A DNA stretch of 64,000 nt, from contig OZ023273.1 of NCBI GenBank assembly GCA_964007475.1, forward strand, positions 81,570,598 through 81,634,597, written 5' to 3'. Of the stretch, positions 23,090-33,845 are shown piece after piece. Made by a program: the position numbers and the translations under genes. The notes beneath the pieces are model-generated. The model ran no database searches and was not told the DNA's origin. It was given only the letters and a program-made list of their open reading frames with translations. Position 1 is the first letter of the stretch, and the number at the start of each line of letters is the position of its first letter. This DNA is from Hybos culiciformis. Its lineage: Eukaryota; Arthropoda; Insecta; Diptera; Hybotidae.

Positions 23090-24243
23090 TTAATCATGTT
23101 CAGCGTCTTTGTTTTCATACTGCGATATTTGGTTTCGATTCTTGGGTTGCGAAGCTCTTTGAATAGGAACTTCATCCCGACGCTTGCTATTTTTCAGAAT
23201 GGTTTTAAAAAATTTTTGGCAATCGGTGAAAGAAAAATCTTCGTCGGCTAATCTTACCACGGACAAAAAACATTCCATTGTATTTCTATACGCTTGTAGG
23301 CAATGTTTTTGTGGTACCTGTTTCGAAGAGCCAGTCCACGACATTTGCGTAAATAAAGTGCGGTCGAACACAACATCTATTAGGTCATAGCAACACTCAC
23401 GGCCTTCTCCTCTTCGAGATCGAGTGCCTGTCACGACTTTTAGTTAATTAATCTAAAATATGAAAAGAACAAAAAGTAAAAGGATATAGAAATAATGCAA
23501 TATATTTTTTTACTTACGACTTTATCACAAAATTCTTTGCATGCTAATTTTTTCTCAAATTTTTCCAAATCAATAATATTTGCTAGTTTGGAAAATATTT
23601 TTTCACTGGAATTGTTGTCTTTAATTGTTGTCTGTAATTGTTTACTGATTAGTTTGAGACCTAATTCCAATTTGATATTCATCGAATGAACTGCAGCTTT
23701 TATACTAGCAATTTCGTCAACAGCAGTTTTTGTTAATATTTCAAGATTTTCCATTTTGCTACATATATTACTTTCCATCAATGATGCTCCTTCGCTTAAA
23801 TCCGAATTAAGAGGTGTTATTGGTTCATTATCACGAATCACGTCAGAAGATTGTTTGGCTGTCCTAGCACTCAATAATTCGTTAGATACACACTTTTCAG
23901 CCAATTCGTTAAAATTTATTTCAGGTTCGCCTAATGCTAGTTTTAAGATTGAATTAACTGCAGCTTTGTCAAAGATGGCTTCATCGGTGTCAGACATATC
24001 TAACATACTTATAATTGAATCTTGAGCTACTTCATATGAAAAAATATTTTCTCTCTTCAAGACGCATTTCATCGCCTTCCAACTTATTTCCGGTTCGGAA
24101 TTTGGATTAGTGATCAAATTTTTTAATCCTAGCCCGTGGGCATTTTTTGGCCAATATAAAGTTCCAGTCGCCTCCCATTTATGAGGAACCGCAGTTAACT
24201 CAATCTTACCTCCTTTTGTTGTTGTTTGTACGACTTTGCACAT
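23090..24243 (-). CDS. Second DUF4806-type gene, two exons, standalone
   Basis: From an ATG at 24243 the frame reads MCKVVQTTTKGGKIELTAVP, HKWEATGTLYWPKN and SWKAMKCVLKREN, the N-terminal module shared with the 15-kb gene. A Ser/Asp-rich middle and a short coiled coil follow, then LANIIDLEKFEKKLACKEF opening a DUF4806-like domain. A donor GTC|GTAAGT lies at about 23518. The second part (about 23434-23090) continues the domain with SSKQVPQKHCLQAYRNTMEC and DFSFTDCQKFFKTILKNSKR and ends at 23090. The best acceptor near 23450 does not restore the frame in a simple way, so either the splice site is different or one base is lost. No transposase is adjacent. Confidence 0.55.
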
Positions 24244-24275
24244 TTATTGTACCTGCTACCTTATGAAAGAAAAAA

Positions 24276-24741
24276 AAAAACTTGAAAACATTTTTTTATT
24301 CATACATTTTTTTATGTTGGTATTGGTAAGTTTGGAAAATAAAATGATCTTTTTTTTCTAATTAAAAAATAAATTAATTTAGGTTTTAATTTTACAATAG
24401 GTATTTTTTATTATTTGAATTAAAAAAAATAATAATAATAATTTTACCTAAATAAATTTAATTTATTTTCTAATAAAAAAGATCTTTTTTTTTTATATAA
24501 AAAAAAACTTGAAAAATATTTTTATTCACACATTTTTTTATGTTGGTATTGGTAAGTATGGAAAATAAAATGATATTTTTTTTAATCAAAAATAAATTAA
24601 TTTAGGTTTTAATTTTACAATAGGTATTTTTTATTATTTAAATTTAAAAAATAATAATAATAATAATTTTACCTAAATAAATTTAATTTATTTTCTAATA
24701 AAAAAGATCTTTTTTTATACCTACCTATATAAAAAAATTCT
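24276..24741. repeat. Two-copy 232-bp tandem repeat upstream of the DUF4806-type gene
   Basis: AAAACTTGAAAA...TTTTTTTATGTTGGTATTGG occurs at about 24280 and 24508. Both copies run through AATTTAGGTTTTAATTTTAC, an AATAATAATAAT run and TTTACCTAAATAAATTTAAT to AAAAAGATC. It starts about 30 bp upstream of the gene's start codon, on its 5' side. Confidence 0.8.
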
Positions 24742-25682
24742 TGTTTAGAGGATGTATGTGTAAGAAAATGGGAAAAAAATCAATATATTTTTTTAGCGAA
24801 AAAAAATATATCTGTAAGAAAATGTTTAATTAACTACAAACTATGTACCTAGATTATGTTTTAAATAAATATAAATATAAAAAAAAAATTTTTTTTAATA
24901 ATATTTGATTTAAACCTACTCATTTCAATTAAATTTCTAATTATTTGTTTTCTTCTTTTTTTTCCGATTTTCATACCTACATACATCCCTCAATCATAAA
25001 GTATGTATGTATTGAATTAAAATTAGTAGGTTTTAAATAAAATATTATTAAAAAATTAAAAAAAAATTGAATTATTTTTAAAATAAATATAATATTATTA
25101 TATTTATTTTAAAAACAATTCAATTTTTTTCTTTCTTCCAATTATTTTTTTTTTGGCAAAAACATCAATAAAATTTTGACTTACCAACACTTTCAACTTC
25201 CTTTAGAAAAAAAAGTTTTTCGTTTTCTAAAAAGCTCAGTAAAAAAGTAATTTTTCTATTTCTTTTTTTTTTATATTTAATAATTTTTTCTAATATTTAT
25301 AATTATATTTTATTAAGTATAATTATTAATTATAATTATATTTTATTAATTTTTTTTTTTTTTAAATATAAATTAATTTTTAAGAATTTTTTTTACGACG
25401 GACCACGATTTGTTTTTTATTGACTACGCACGCGACGAATGACTAAACAAACACACTTCACACCACCACAGAACAAAAAAAGTGTGCGCATGTTTATATG
25501 GATTCTTTTGTGGTTTTCTACAGTAGTAGAAAATAACAAGTTTCGTAGAATAGTTTCAATTTATAATATTTAATGTAACACAAAAATATTAAAATTTTGT
25601 TTTTTCTTTATCCTGCAATTTAAAAAAAATAAAACATGAACAAAAAATTTTAATGCATATTTCGAATTTCGGCTAAAGTGCG
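24742..25682. other. AT-rich spacer with a short GC-richer patch
   Basis: Mostly A/T runs and AT inverted repeats. At 25393-25480 a GC-richer patch (GACTACGCACGCGACGAATG) with CpGs stands out, and could be the promoter of the minus-strand DUF4806-type gene (inference). No gene recognised. Confidence 0.35.
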
Positions 25683-26614
25683 AACCACTCAGAACCGGCT
25701 GAAACTTGGAGGGTGGGTAGAGGCGGTGCCAAACTCCCAAAACTGAAATCAGTTCTTGGGGCAAGGCCCCGTTTCGGAGATAAGACGCCCCAACATTTTC
25801 ATACATTTTGTATGGGAATTTTTTTTTGCTCGATTTGCCCTATTTTTTTGGGGGTTGGACATCTGTTAGCGGGACATTTGTCCGCCATTTGTTTTTGTAT
25901 CGGGGACATCAAAATGACATTTGTCCGCGATTCGAAATGACTTTTGTCCGCCGCTGACCACTGGCCAACACCCAGTCCACCCGCCCGCCCGCTGCCGCCC
26001 ACAAAAATCAATCGCGGACAAATGACATTTTGCAAAATGACAATTGTCCGCTAAAAAAACTGAAAAATCAATCGCGGACAAATGACATTTAGCAAAATGA
26101 CATTTGTCCGCTAAAAATTTAAAATTTCAATCGCTGACAAATGACATTTTGCAAAATGACATTTGTCCGCTCAAAATTTGAAAAATCAATCGCGGACAAA
26201 TGACATTTTGCAAAATCACATTTGTCCGCTAAAGTTTGAAAATTCAATCGCGGCCAAATGTCATTTTGTAAAATGTAATTTGTCCGCTCATTTTGAGACA
26301 TTTGTTCGCGGCGGACAAATGTCATTTTACAATCGCGGGCAAATTTCATTTTGTAAAATGACATTTGTCCGCGAAGTTTTGCATACAAATTTCATCGCGG
26401 ACAAATGTCACGGCGGCATTTTTTTTTGTAGAGAGCAACTCAACCCCCCTCCCCCCTCTTGTTTTGGGACACCCCTTTATCGTTTTACTAAAAATAGGGC
26501 AATCCGTGGGCCATATATCTGAAACGGGGCCTTTGCCCCAAAAGCTGATTTCAGTTTTGGGGGTTTGGGCACCGCCTCTACCCCGCTCCAAGTTTCAGCC
26601 GGTTCTGAGTGGTT
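25683..26614. mobile_element. 932-bp element with about 100-bp terminal inverted repeats and palindrome array
   Basis: The left end AACCACTCAGAACCGGCTG and the right end, on the other strand, match for about 100 bp (through GGTAGAGGCGGTGCC, ACTGAAATCAG and GGCCCCGTTTC) with a few changes. I could not define a target duplication (GCG outside left, GAA outside right). The centre is an array of near-palindromic units. No transposase gene is inside, so it is non-autonomous; superfamily unknown. Confidence 0.7.
25867..26412. repeat. Array of near-palindromic GCGGACAAATG units
   Basis: At least five regular units of about 60 bp, each a 38-bp near-palindrome: arms GCGGACAAATG and CATTTGTCCGC around ATTTTGCAAAAT, separated by AT-rich spacers such as TAAAAATTTGAAAAATCAAT. 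Degenerate units continue at both ends. Each unit can form a hairpin. A related array lies at 31245-31605. Confidence 0.8.
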
Positions 26615-26954
26615 GAAATTTGTATTAAAATAACTGAACTAAGTTGAATCAGTTGAATGAAATTAAATTAATTATATTAACTGTGAAAATAAAACAAAAT
26701 TATGTTTATTCTACACGATTATCAACGAAAAAAGCTATATGTCGAAAAATTTTAATTTCGATGCAAGACTTGAAATTACAAAAAAAAATTATCTTCGGGA
26801 ACTAAATTTCTAATAAAATAATTCGTATGTCTTCCATTAGAAAATTTAAATGTTGAATTTTTGTATGCAAATTTAATTTTTTTCAGGAAAATATTATTTA
26901 TTTGTAATTTTTTTTAAAGGGGCTCATTTATTTGAAACCGCACTTTAGGCACAT
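26615..26954. other. AT-rich spacer, nothing recognised
   Basis: No open frame or repeat identified. It separates the palindrome element from the point where BEL/Pao fragment B homology begins. Confidence 0.45.
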
Positions 26955-27004
26955 TTTTTAGCATTTTTTGGCATCTTGTCGTTGAGACTAACTCCCGTAC
27001 TTGT

Positions 27005-27900
27005 TTATGATGATGCATCAAACACCACGCCAAGTTTAGTAGTTCTTTTTTCGTTTATTACTGTATGATGTGGCATATAATACGGTTCCTCACCAAGTTG
27101 TAGCTCTGGTGCTTTGATCATGTGACCTAAGTTGATGTATTCTTGCATAATGGTTACATAGTTGGCATAGAGGAGCTGGTTATTTGAAAACTTTTTCTCC
27201 ATACTACATAGCATAGCTAGTGCTTTGTTTCTTGAGTTTCCAAGTATTCTTGTGTCGTTATCATTAAATGGAATTTCTACTGTGTATCTCCCATCATCAT
27301 CTCTTGCTGTAGTTTTGTTGTAAAATTGTTCATACATTACTTCCTCGCTTGATTGTATTGCTTCTTGTTGTGCTACTTCCTCGATTTCCCTAAAATTTTT
27401 ATCATCAATGCTAGCGTGATTGAGGAAGCAGTTAATTTTGATCTTGTTTCCATCAAACCCACCTGATAAAATCCTTCCTAACTCCTTCCTTTGGGCAGTT
27501 GGAGACGATGCCGTCCCTTTGATGACACCGTCTAAAATAATTCGACCGAAGACTCCTACACCTAGAAGTACGTCAATTGTTCCAGGTTGTTGATACTTTG
27601 GATCAGCTAATACTATGTTTGTTAAATGTTGCACTCCGGTTCCTACATTCGGATTTACCTTCGTCACTGTTGGAATGATCAATGCATCGGTAGTACGTTA
27701 AAAAGTTGATTCAAATCTTGGACTTATTTGAATTGTTGTTCTGTTTGGGCTTTTTGTTCCAATACCTGTGATTGTTGTTTCGACTCGACGTCGCTTCAGC
27801 TTAAGAAGTTGTGCAGCTCTTTCGGATATAAATGAAACTTTCGATCCTTGATCCAGAAGTGCTCTAAATTGATGCAGAAGTGCTCTAAATTGATGATAAA
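27005..27900 (-). pseudogene. BEL/Pao protease and start of reverse transcriptase, broken
   Basis: Near 27865 the translation ALLDQGSKVSFISERAAQLL is the DUF1758 aspartic protease active-site region, with DQGS in place of the more common DSGS. After a stop near 27700 the frame 27682-27005 (225 codons) carries DVLLGVGVFGRIIL, the protease C-terminal region, then a linker and PYYMPHHTVINEKRTTK followed by VVFDAS, the first RT block. A TAA comes next, after which TSTGVSLNDKM continues the frame until homology stops near 26955. Confidence 0.75.
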
Positions 27901-28099
27901 ACGACCCTTGACCGCAGTTTTATCTCTGCTGTTGCTAATAAAATTGTTGATGCACTATATGTTGTTGTGACATGATCAGTTTGCGCGCACCCTCTGGTCT
28001 GATCTGGAGTTGCTTTGTTTTTAGTTGCTTTAGCAAATTCGACAAAAATATTTGCTTTGACCAGGATTCAATTATTACAAAGTCTATGTTTTCTTACCA

Positions 28100-29596
28100 C
28101 TTCCATTCGTGCATTTCACACTGAAAAATTGTATGTTCTTCACAGCACAAATGACATTTTAGTTTTGTTTGCAGGAAACTTTTTGCGTTAGATTGTGGAT
28201 TTGAATGCTGCTTGTTTTTTTTTTTTTTTGCCAGCTTGAGACTCGGTTTTAATTTTGTTACTTTCTATTGCCTCTAAAAAATTAAATCTAGAATGAATGA
28301 AGGAATTTCACGCTAAATTATCAACCCATGTTCATATAGTCTAGTTGTCTAGTTTTTCAAGCAAAACGTATATTAAAATCCAAATTTTCTATCTTCACTT
28401 GATAATTGCATATAGCTAACAAACATTCTCTAGAAGTGTCATGTAATCGTTTGATATCAGCCGCCTTTTCTACTGTGATAATGGGTTGAGAGAAGAAAGT
28501 TTGAAGTTGATTGTGTAAAAGTATCCGTTTATTGTCAAAACGATCGCATAATATTTTCCACACGATTGGAAAATTTTCTTCAGTTATTTGAAAATTATTA
28601 ACCAGCTGAGCGGAAATGCACGGCCTGACCTGTCAAAGTATTTTTCAGATATAGAAGTTTCTGTGCGGGGCCAATATTCATATTTCGAATTACCATTTCA
28701 TCAAAAAGATTTTGAAATTGTTTCCATTCCAAAAAATTACCGTCGAATTTTGGAATGTATGTTTTAGGTAAACTTAAATTTTTCGAGGATGTTTTACTGT
28801 TTGCAATGTCTTCTTGTAATCGAACCATAGCATTGCTGTAATCAATTTCAATATTTTCGTAAACATTGCTGTTTCTGTACTCTTCAATTTCTTAACCGGA
28901 ATTTCTGACTATTTCTAAATGTAGTTTTGTTATCGATTCGAAATATTTTTCTAATGTTTTCATTTTTTGTTGCGCTTGAATTTCAGAAATAGCAAAAATG
29001 TTTTCGTGCTCGATTCCCAGAACGAACCGTTTGCATAAACGAGTTATTTCGCGTTGAGCTTTTATGGATTCATTTTCGAAATTCAGCCCGGCAAACTCAT
29101 TTTCCAAATCATCGCTATGATCCGGAATACTTTCAGTTTTATTCTCAGTGGACGTTTGGTCGCTACTAGATTTTTGAAGCTTTTTTTGTAATGTTTCCCT
29201 ATTTTTTTTGCATTCAAAAGTTCAGCTTGTTTGGCTACTTCTAGCTCTTTAGCCTCGCGTAACGCTCTAACGCTTTGGCTCGCTCTTCGATTTCCGCTTT
29301 TTCGATTTGGTTTAAATCATTAATTTTTGTATTAAATTCGTTTAGTAAATACAAATATGTTTTTTCGATTTTATGAAAATATTTATCTACGAAATATTTA
29401 TGTTTCGCGTTTTCGTTTTTATACTTTAGAATTTCCACGTCTCATCTTTTAATTTCGTCTCAAATCGATTCAAGTTTCGAAATCCAATTTTCAAAATATT
29501 TTTGTTTTTCCGCGATTCGCTATCTTTACCGTAGTTTTCTTTCGCTTTACGCAATATATCGGCGTTTTGAATTAGTTCATCAATTAATGCTTCCAT
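28100..29596 (-). pseudogene. BEL/Pao gag with zinc knuckle, fragmented
   Basis: Pieces at 29596-29426, 29438-29241, 29107-28892, 28828-28598 and 28563-28357 lie in changing frames. They include MEALIDELIQNADILRK at the start and LPKTYIPKFDGNFLEWKQFQ, the DUF1759-type capsid region of BEL/Pao gag, then FFSQPIITVEKAADIKRLHD. Near 28165-28130 the translation CHLCCEEHTIFQC fits a CX2CX3HX4C knuckle. At least four frameshifts or stops separate these parts. Confidence 0.7.
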
Positions 29597-30124
29597 TTTA
29601 TTTAGCAAATAATAAAAAAAAATTAAAAGGTAAAAAAACTTACTTATTTGTTTAAAAATTGTTGAAATGAAAACCGCCAACCAGAATTTATGCTTTTTGA
29701 ATTTTTCACACTTTAGTCTTAGTTTCTTTTTTACTCTTTTTTTTTTGAAATGTTAATGTCAGAGTTTATTACCAAACAAACATTTTTTTTTTTTATTCTC
29801 AAAAATGTTTCTGTTAAACCAAAATATTTCCAGATTTAAAAATTTCTTAACTTAATTTCAAAATTTTAATTTATATTAACGCACTTCACTGTTTGTTGTT
29901 TGTTTTTCTTTTTTAAATGAAAATTCTGTTCTTTTCTTTTTTTTTCAAAGTTTCTTTTTGCTATAAAATTTTCAATTTCTTCAAAAAATAAAAAAAATTA
30001 CTTGCTTTATTTTTCAAATTAAAAAAACTTTCACAATTTTTTAAACAAACTACAAATTAAAATAACTTTATTTTTTTCTTTACTGTTTTTTTTAGGTTTT
30101 TTTTTGCTTTCGAAGGACCACTTA

Positions 30125-30860
30125 TGTTCTGTCACATAAAAAATGACCGAACGCCACGAGAGTTTGATTGAAACTAAAAGTTTATTTCTATAATAAATTT
30201 AATGTACTATACAATTATTTTTCTATTTACAATTGCAAATGCAATTATTATGAGAACAAAAAAAAGACTTTATACAAAAAACATATATTAAATTTCACGA
30301 TAAAATTCTTATCGTAAAAAGACGCTTAGTCTTCAAAAAAGTTAAAAGCAAATTCACAAATTTAACAAGTTTAAGCTACTTTAATTTTATATTGCAAAAA
30401 TATTTTTTGTTTTGTTTTATGTTTGTAAACAATTATGTAAAATCGAATTATATATATATATATAACGTATGAAAAAAAAAAAAATCTAACTTTATTTTAA
30501 GTAATACATTAGTTAATGTTAATATAAAATCTTAATATGTTAATATAGTTTTAAAGCACACTTTATTAATTAAATGTAAAATTTTAATATAAAAAATTTT
30601 ATCCTATCCTTTAAAAATCTCCCCCCGAAAAGGGAGGAGAGAGTGCATAACACCCTCAACAATTTTTTTCCAAATGACTTTATGTCATTTTCTTTGGAAG
30701 GGAGGTGTTGCACCCTTTTCCTCGACCTTTACTTACCTTTATACTTACCTTCTATTTTCCACTTCCTAAAGTTTTAATTTACACAGTTATACCATCTTAC
30801 AACTGTATACACTTCCTGCACTTAACGTGCCACTTGATTATTAATATTTTGAAATAGCTA
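30125..30860 (-). other. Probable 5' LTR region of BEL/Pao fragment B
   Basis: Directly upstream (minus strand) of the primer-binding-like site the sequence ends ...TGACAGAACA, with the terminal CA expected of an LTR end. A GC-richer patch with CTCCCCCCGAAAAGGGAGG and AAATGACTTTATGTCATTT hairpins lies at 30619-30700. There is no second LTR copy in the window, so the outer boundary cannot be set. Confidence 0.35.
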
Positions 30861-31244
30861 AAAATGTTAAATTTACATTTTTGGATATTCTAAAATAAAT
30901 GATCAAGTTTGAATTCAATATAATTTTTAAAATGCGAATTACGCACTTTAATAATTATATATTATCACATCCACGATTTTGATATCACCAATCAAAATTG
31001 TGGATACTAAATTTACAGTCCCAATTTCGTAATTTTATATTTAGAAATTAGGCTAAGGAATTTGAATTATAATTTAGAGTTTAACAAATAAAGTCCTGTT
31101 GAAATCGCGTTATTATTAAAAATATTATTACAGGATGAGTTATATGTTTTAAAAATAATTTAAGTCATCCGAAATAATTTGCCAGATCAGTTTTATTTTT
31201 TTAAAAGCACATAACTTATCAGCGATGTATCAGTTATGTGCATT
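30861..31244. other. AT-rich spacer, nothing recognised
   Basis: Only short inverted strings (CACGATTTTGAT / ATCAAAATTGTGG near 30970-31005) and a pair of CACATAACTTATC / GATGTATCAGTTATGTGC strings near 31207. No gene. Confidence 0.4.
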
Positions 31245-31605
31245 GCAAAGGCGCCGTGACATTTGTCCGCGATGAAATTTGTATGGAAACATTCGCGGAC
31301 AAATGTATTTTTTTTTTTCCCCGATTGTAAAACGACATTTGTCCGACATTTTGGAAAATAACATTTGTCCGCGATTGAATTTTCAAACTTTAGCGGACAA
31401 ATATCATTTTACAAAATGTCATTTGTCCGCGATAGATTTTTAAAATTTTTAGCGGACAAATGTCATTTTGCAAGATGTGATTTGTCGCGATTAAAATTTT
31501 AAATTTTTATCGGAAAAACGTCATTTAGTAAAATGACATTTGTCCGCTATTGAATTTTCAAACTTAAGCGGACAAATGTCATTTTGCAAAATGTTCTAAA
31601 TCATC
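31245..31605. repeat. Second array of GCGGACAAATG near-palindromes
   Basis: About five diverged units with arms GCGGACAAATGTCATTTT and AAAATGTCATTTGTCCGC, separated by TTGAATTTTCAAACTTT and similar spacers. It is the same repeat family as at 25.9-26.4 kb, but the long outer inverted repeats of that element are not obvious here. Confidence 0.72.
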
Positions 31606-32018
31606 GGCCAATTTTCGGACGAGCTAAAACGGATATAACTTATCCAAAATCGACCGATGAGATATTGCACTTCGCCATAATTTAATACATTTGTGTTGCT
31701 GATAAGTTTTTTTCATGCCTTAAATATAAAGAAAAATGCACTGCCACAGAAGCAATGCGGCTGCATTTTACTTTCTCAGCATATTTGGGAATTTTTTTTT
31801 TTGTTTTCGTATGCACTGCGAATGCACTGCGTCAGAAGCAGCACAATTTTTATATGGGTTACTTTTTGTTTGTTTTTGAACTTTTAAAAGTTTGAAAGAA
31901 AATCAATTGTTTAAAAATAAAATAAATTATGAATTAATAAATTCTTTCTGTTTCGTAAAACAAATTAAAAAAAATTAAATAAAAAATTTAATAAACCCGG
32001 ACAAAAAATAATAAAATA
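31606..32018. other. Spacer without recognisable gene
   Basis: AT-rich; CACTGC(G/C)..GAAGCA(A/G)CAC-like strings recur twice (31738, 31815). No protein family recognised. Confidence 0.4.
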
Positions 32019-32276
32019 TAAGTAAAAAACTAGTTTTCAAAAAACCTGAGGCCAGGCCGCATGAAAAAATTCAAAATAAATTTTTCTTCAGACACAAAAG
32101 TGGACTCAGATTTTTGATTGCGACGTAAGTGATTTGATTCATGAAGAGAAAGAATATTCAAGATAAATGTCCCAATCAAAAAATCGGAGTCCACCCCTGT
32201 GTGTGAAAAAAAAATTATTTTGTACTTTTTCGTGCGGCCTGGCCTCAGTTTTTTTGAAAACTCGTTTTTTACTTAT
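32019..32276. mobile_element. Foldback MITE, 258 bp, arms about 100 bp
   Basis: Left arm AAGTAAAAAACTAGTTTTC followed by CTGAGGCCAGGCCGCATG; the right arm is the inverted copy with TGCGGCCTGGCCTCAG and GAAAACTCGTTTTTTACTT. The pairing extends about 100 bp each side with a short centre. Ends may lie next to TA/AT. No coding sequence. Confidence 0.7.
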
Positions 32277-32936
32277 TCTCATTTTCTGCCTTTTTCACGT
32301 TAACTAAATTGTTATTATGTGCTGCATGGAGATTTTTTAAAACAATTTTATGACTAATCATATCGATGAAAATTTTTCCGACGACTTTCTCGCTTTTTCG
32401 GGTTTTTCATAAAGTTTTCCACAAAAGCAACTTTATGCAACTCATTTCGCTCTACAACTTTGTCTGAGGTTGCAAAACGTTCAAAAGCTTCCTTGGTCGG
32501 AAAAACTCCGGAAAAGCGTTTTACATGAATTTTCAACAATTTTTTATGCAAGTTTTCACCATTGTCGGGAGAAAATAATGATGCCAGTTGATAGGTAACT
32601 TGATCCATCATTATTTTAAAAACTTTTTTTACCGGAAAATTCCGGAAAATTTTTTCGGAAAAATCAGAAAACTTTGAATTTTTCCTGAAACGGATTGATT
32701 TATCATTAATCAAATTTGTACCAAATTTTCAAATTTATTTTCCCGTTTTCTGGGTTTTCCATGGAAATTTCCGGTTCAAATTTTGATAGACTCAATTGTC
32801 ACCCAACAGGAACCTGTGTGCCAAATTTCTGCTCGGTGTGATGACGAAAAGTGGGTCTACGAGTGTGTCGAAAATAGTAAAGAAATATATAAACAGAAAA
32901 ATTCGTGTACGCGTTAATAATAATTGTGGCCTCAAA
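32277..32936. other. Spacer with clustered TTCCGGAAAA strings
   Basis: A minus-strand open frame of 119 codons (32713-32354) has no recognisable similarity. Around 32510-32770 GGAAAAACTCCGGAAAAG, CCGGAAAATTCCGGAAAA and related strings cluster, suggesting a decayed repeat. Confidence 0.35.
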
Positions 32937-33836
32937 AAATAGTATGAAATCAAAAAGTTTAAAACAAATAAAATAAACTACAACCTTGAAATTATGACCC
33001 TACGTAAGTAGGTACTAGAGACTTGCACGAGTTATATTTTTCACTCGTATTTGGTTGATTACTAGAAAAAATTTAAATATGTCGCTTCATTATGAATATT
33101 AAATACATTAAAAAAAATATAAGAGTACATTTTTACTCAAATTCAAAATATTTGAGTTAAATAGAATCGTAATTCGTAATTTTTAACAAATAATACTCAA
33201 AAAATCATCCAATGCATTTCATACATTCACAAATATTATCCACGTGTATTCATAGTACTATTTGATATTTGTGAGGAAAATGTAATCATTGTTTAATTAC
33301 AATGAATAAAAATTTTTTAAATAAAAAGTATTCGAAATATTTGTAACTAACTCATTCTGTTTTGAGAGTATTATTATTGTTTGTAAAATTTACTAGTAAT
33401 ATTTTTTATTTGAGTTAATTTTTATATCAGTTTTATTTAAAATGGATCCGTGATTAAATATTGTCGCGTCGGGGGATCGCTGTAATTATTGGCTTAATGT
33501 ATTGTTAAAGTGCATACGTATTATATGAAGTTTTTTCCATGTAAATTTTTAGAGTCAATTTAATATGTAACAGTCGTCGTTTATATTTTTGTCTCAACAT
33601 TTATCTGGATAATTTAGTTGTGTATTCAGTTTTTAAGTAGGTTCACTTTTAATTCTAAATACTTACTTTAATATTTTAATATCATTTTATTTAAGTGGGT
33701 ATTTTTATATAGGTAAAGAGCGATCGATGACGCGACAACATTTGATCAAAAAATTTCTTACGTACTTACGTAGGGTCATACTTTAAAGGTTGTAGTTTTA
33801 TTTATTTGTTTTAAACTGTTTGCGTTCATACTATTT
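32937..33836. mobile_element. Inverted-repeat element, about 0.9 kb
   Basis: Left end AAATAGTATGAAATCAAAAAG then AGTTTAAAACAAATAAA, ACTACAACCTT and TATGACCCTACGTAAGTA. The right end (33765-33836) is the inverted copy (TACGTAGGGTCATA, AAGGTTGTAGT, TTTGTTTTAAACTG, TCATACTATTTTT). Arms are about 75 bp. The interior is AT-rich with no gene, so it is a non-autonomous element of unknown superfamily. Confidence 0.62.
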
Positions 33837-33845
33837 TTATTATAA

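Larger units (their letters stand above)
26955..30124 (-). mobile_element. BEL/Pao LTR retrotransposon fragment B (gag to RT start)
   Basis: Minus strand, in order: a sequence resembling a BEL primer-binding region (TGGTCCTTCGAA at 30120-30109), gag from an ATG at 29596, a CCHC knuckle near 28140, an aspartic protease around 27850, and the start of RT, stopping near 26955 after STGVSLNDKM. Everything downstream in pol is absent here. Frames are broken many times. Confidence 0.78.

Noticed and set aside
25867..26412. Regular spaced repeats resembling a CRISPR array
   Set aside because: The units are near-palindromes with similar, not unique, spacers, and the DNA is eukaryotic with no cas genes; the block lies inside terminal inverted repeats.
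32354..32713. 119-codon minus-strand frame
   Set aside because: No recognisable domain, and the DNA contains clustered TTCCGGAAAA repeats that can keep a frame open by chance.
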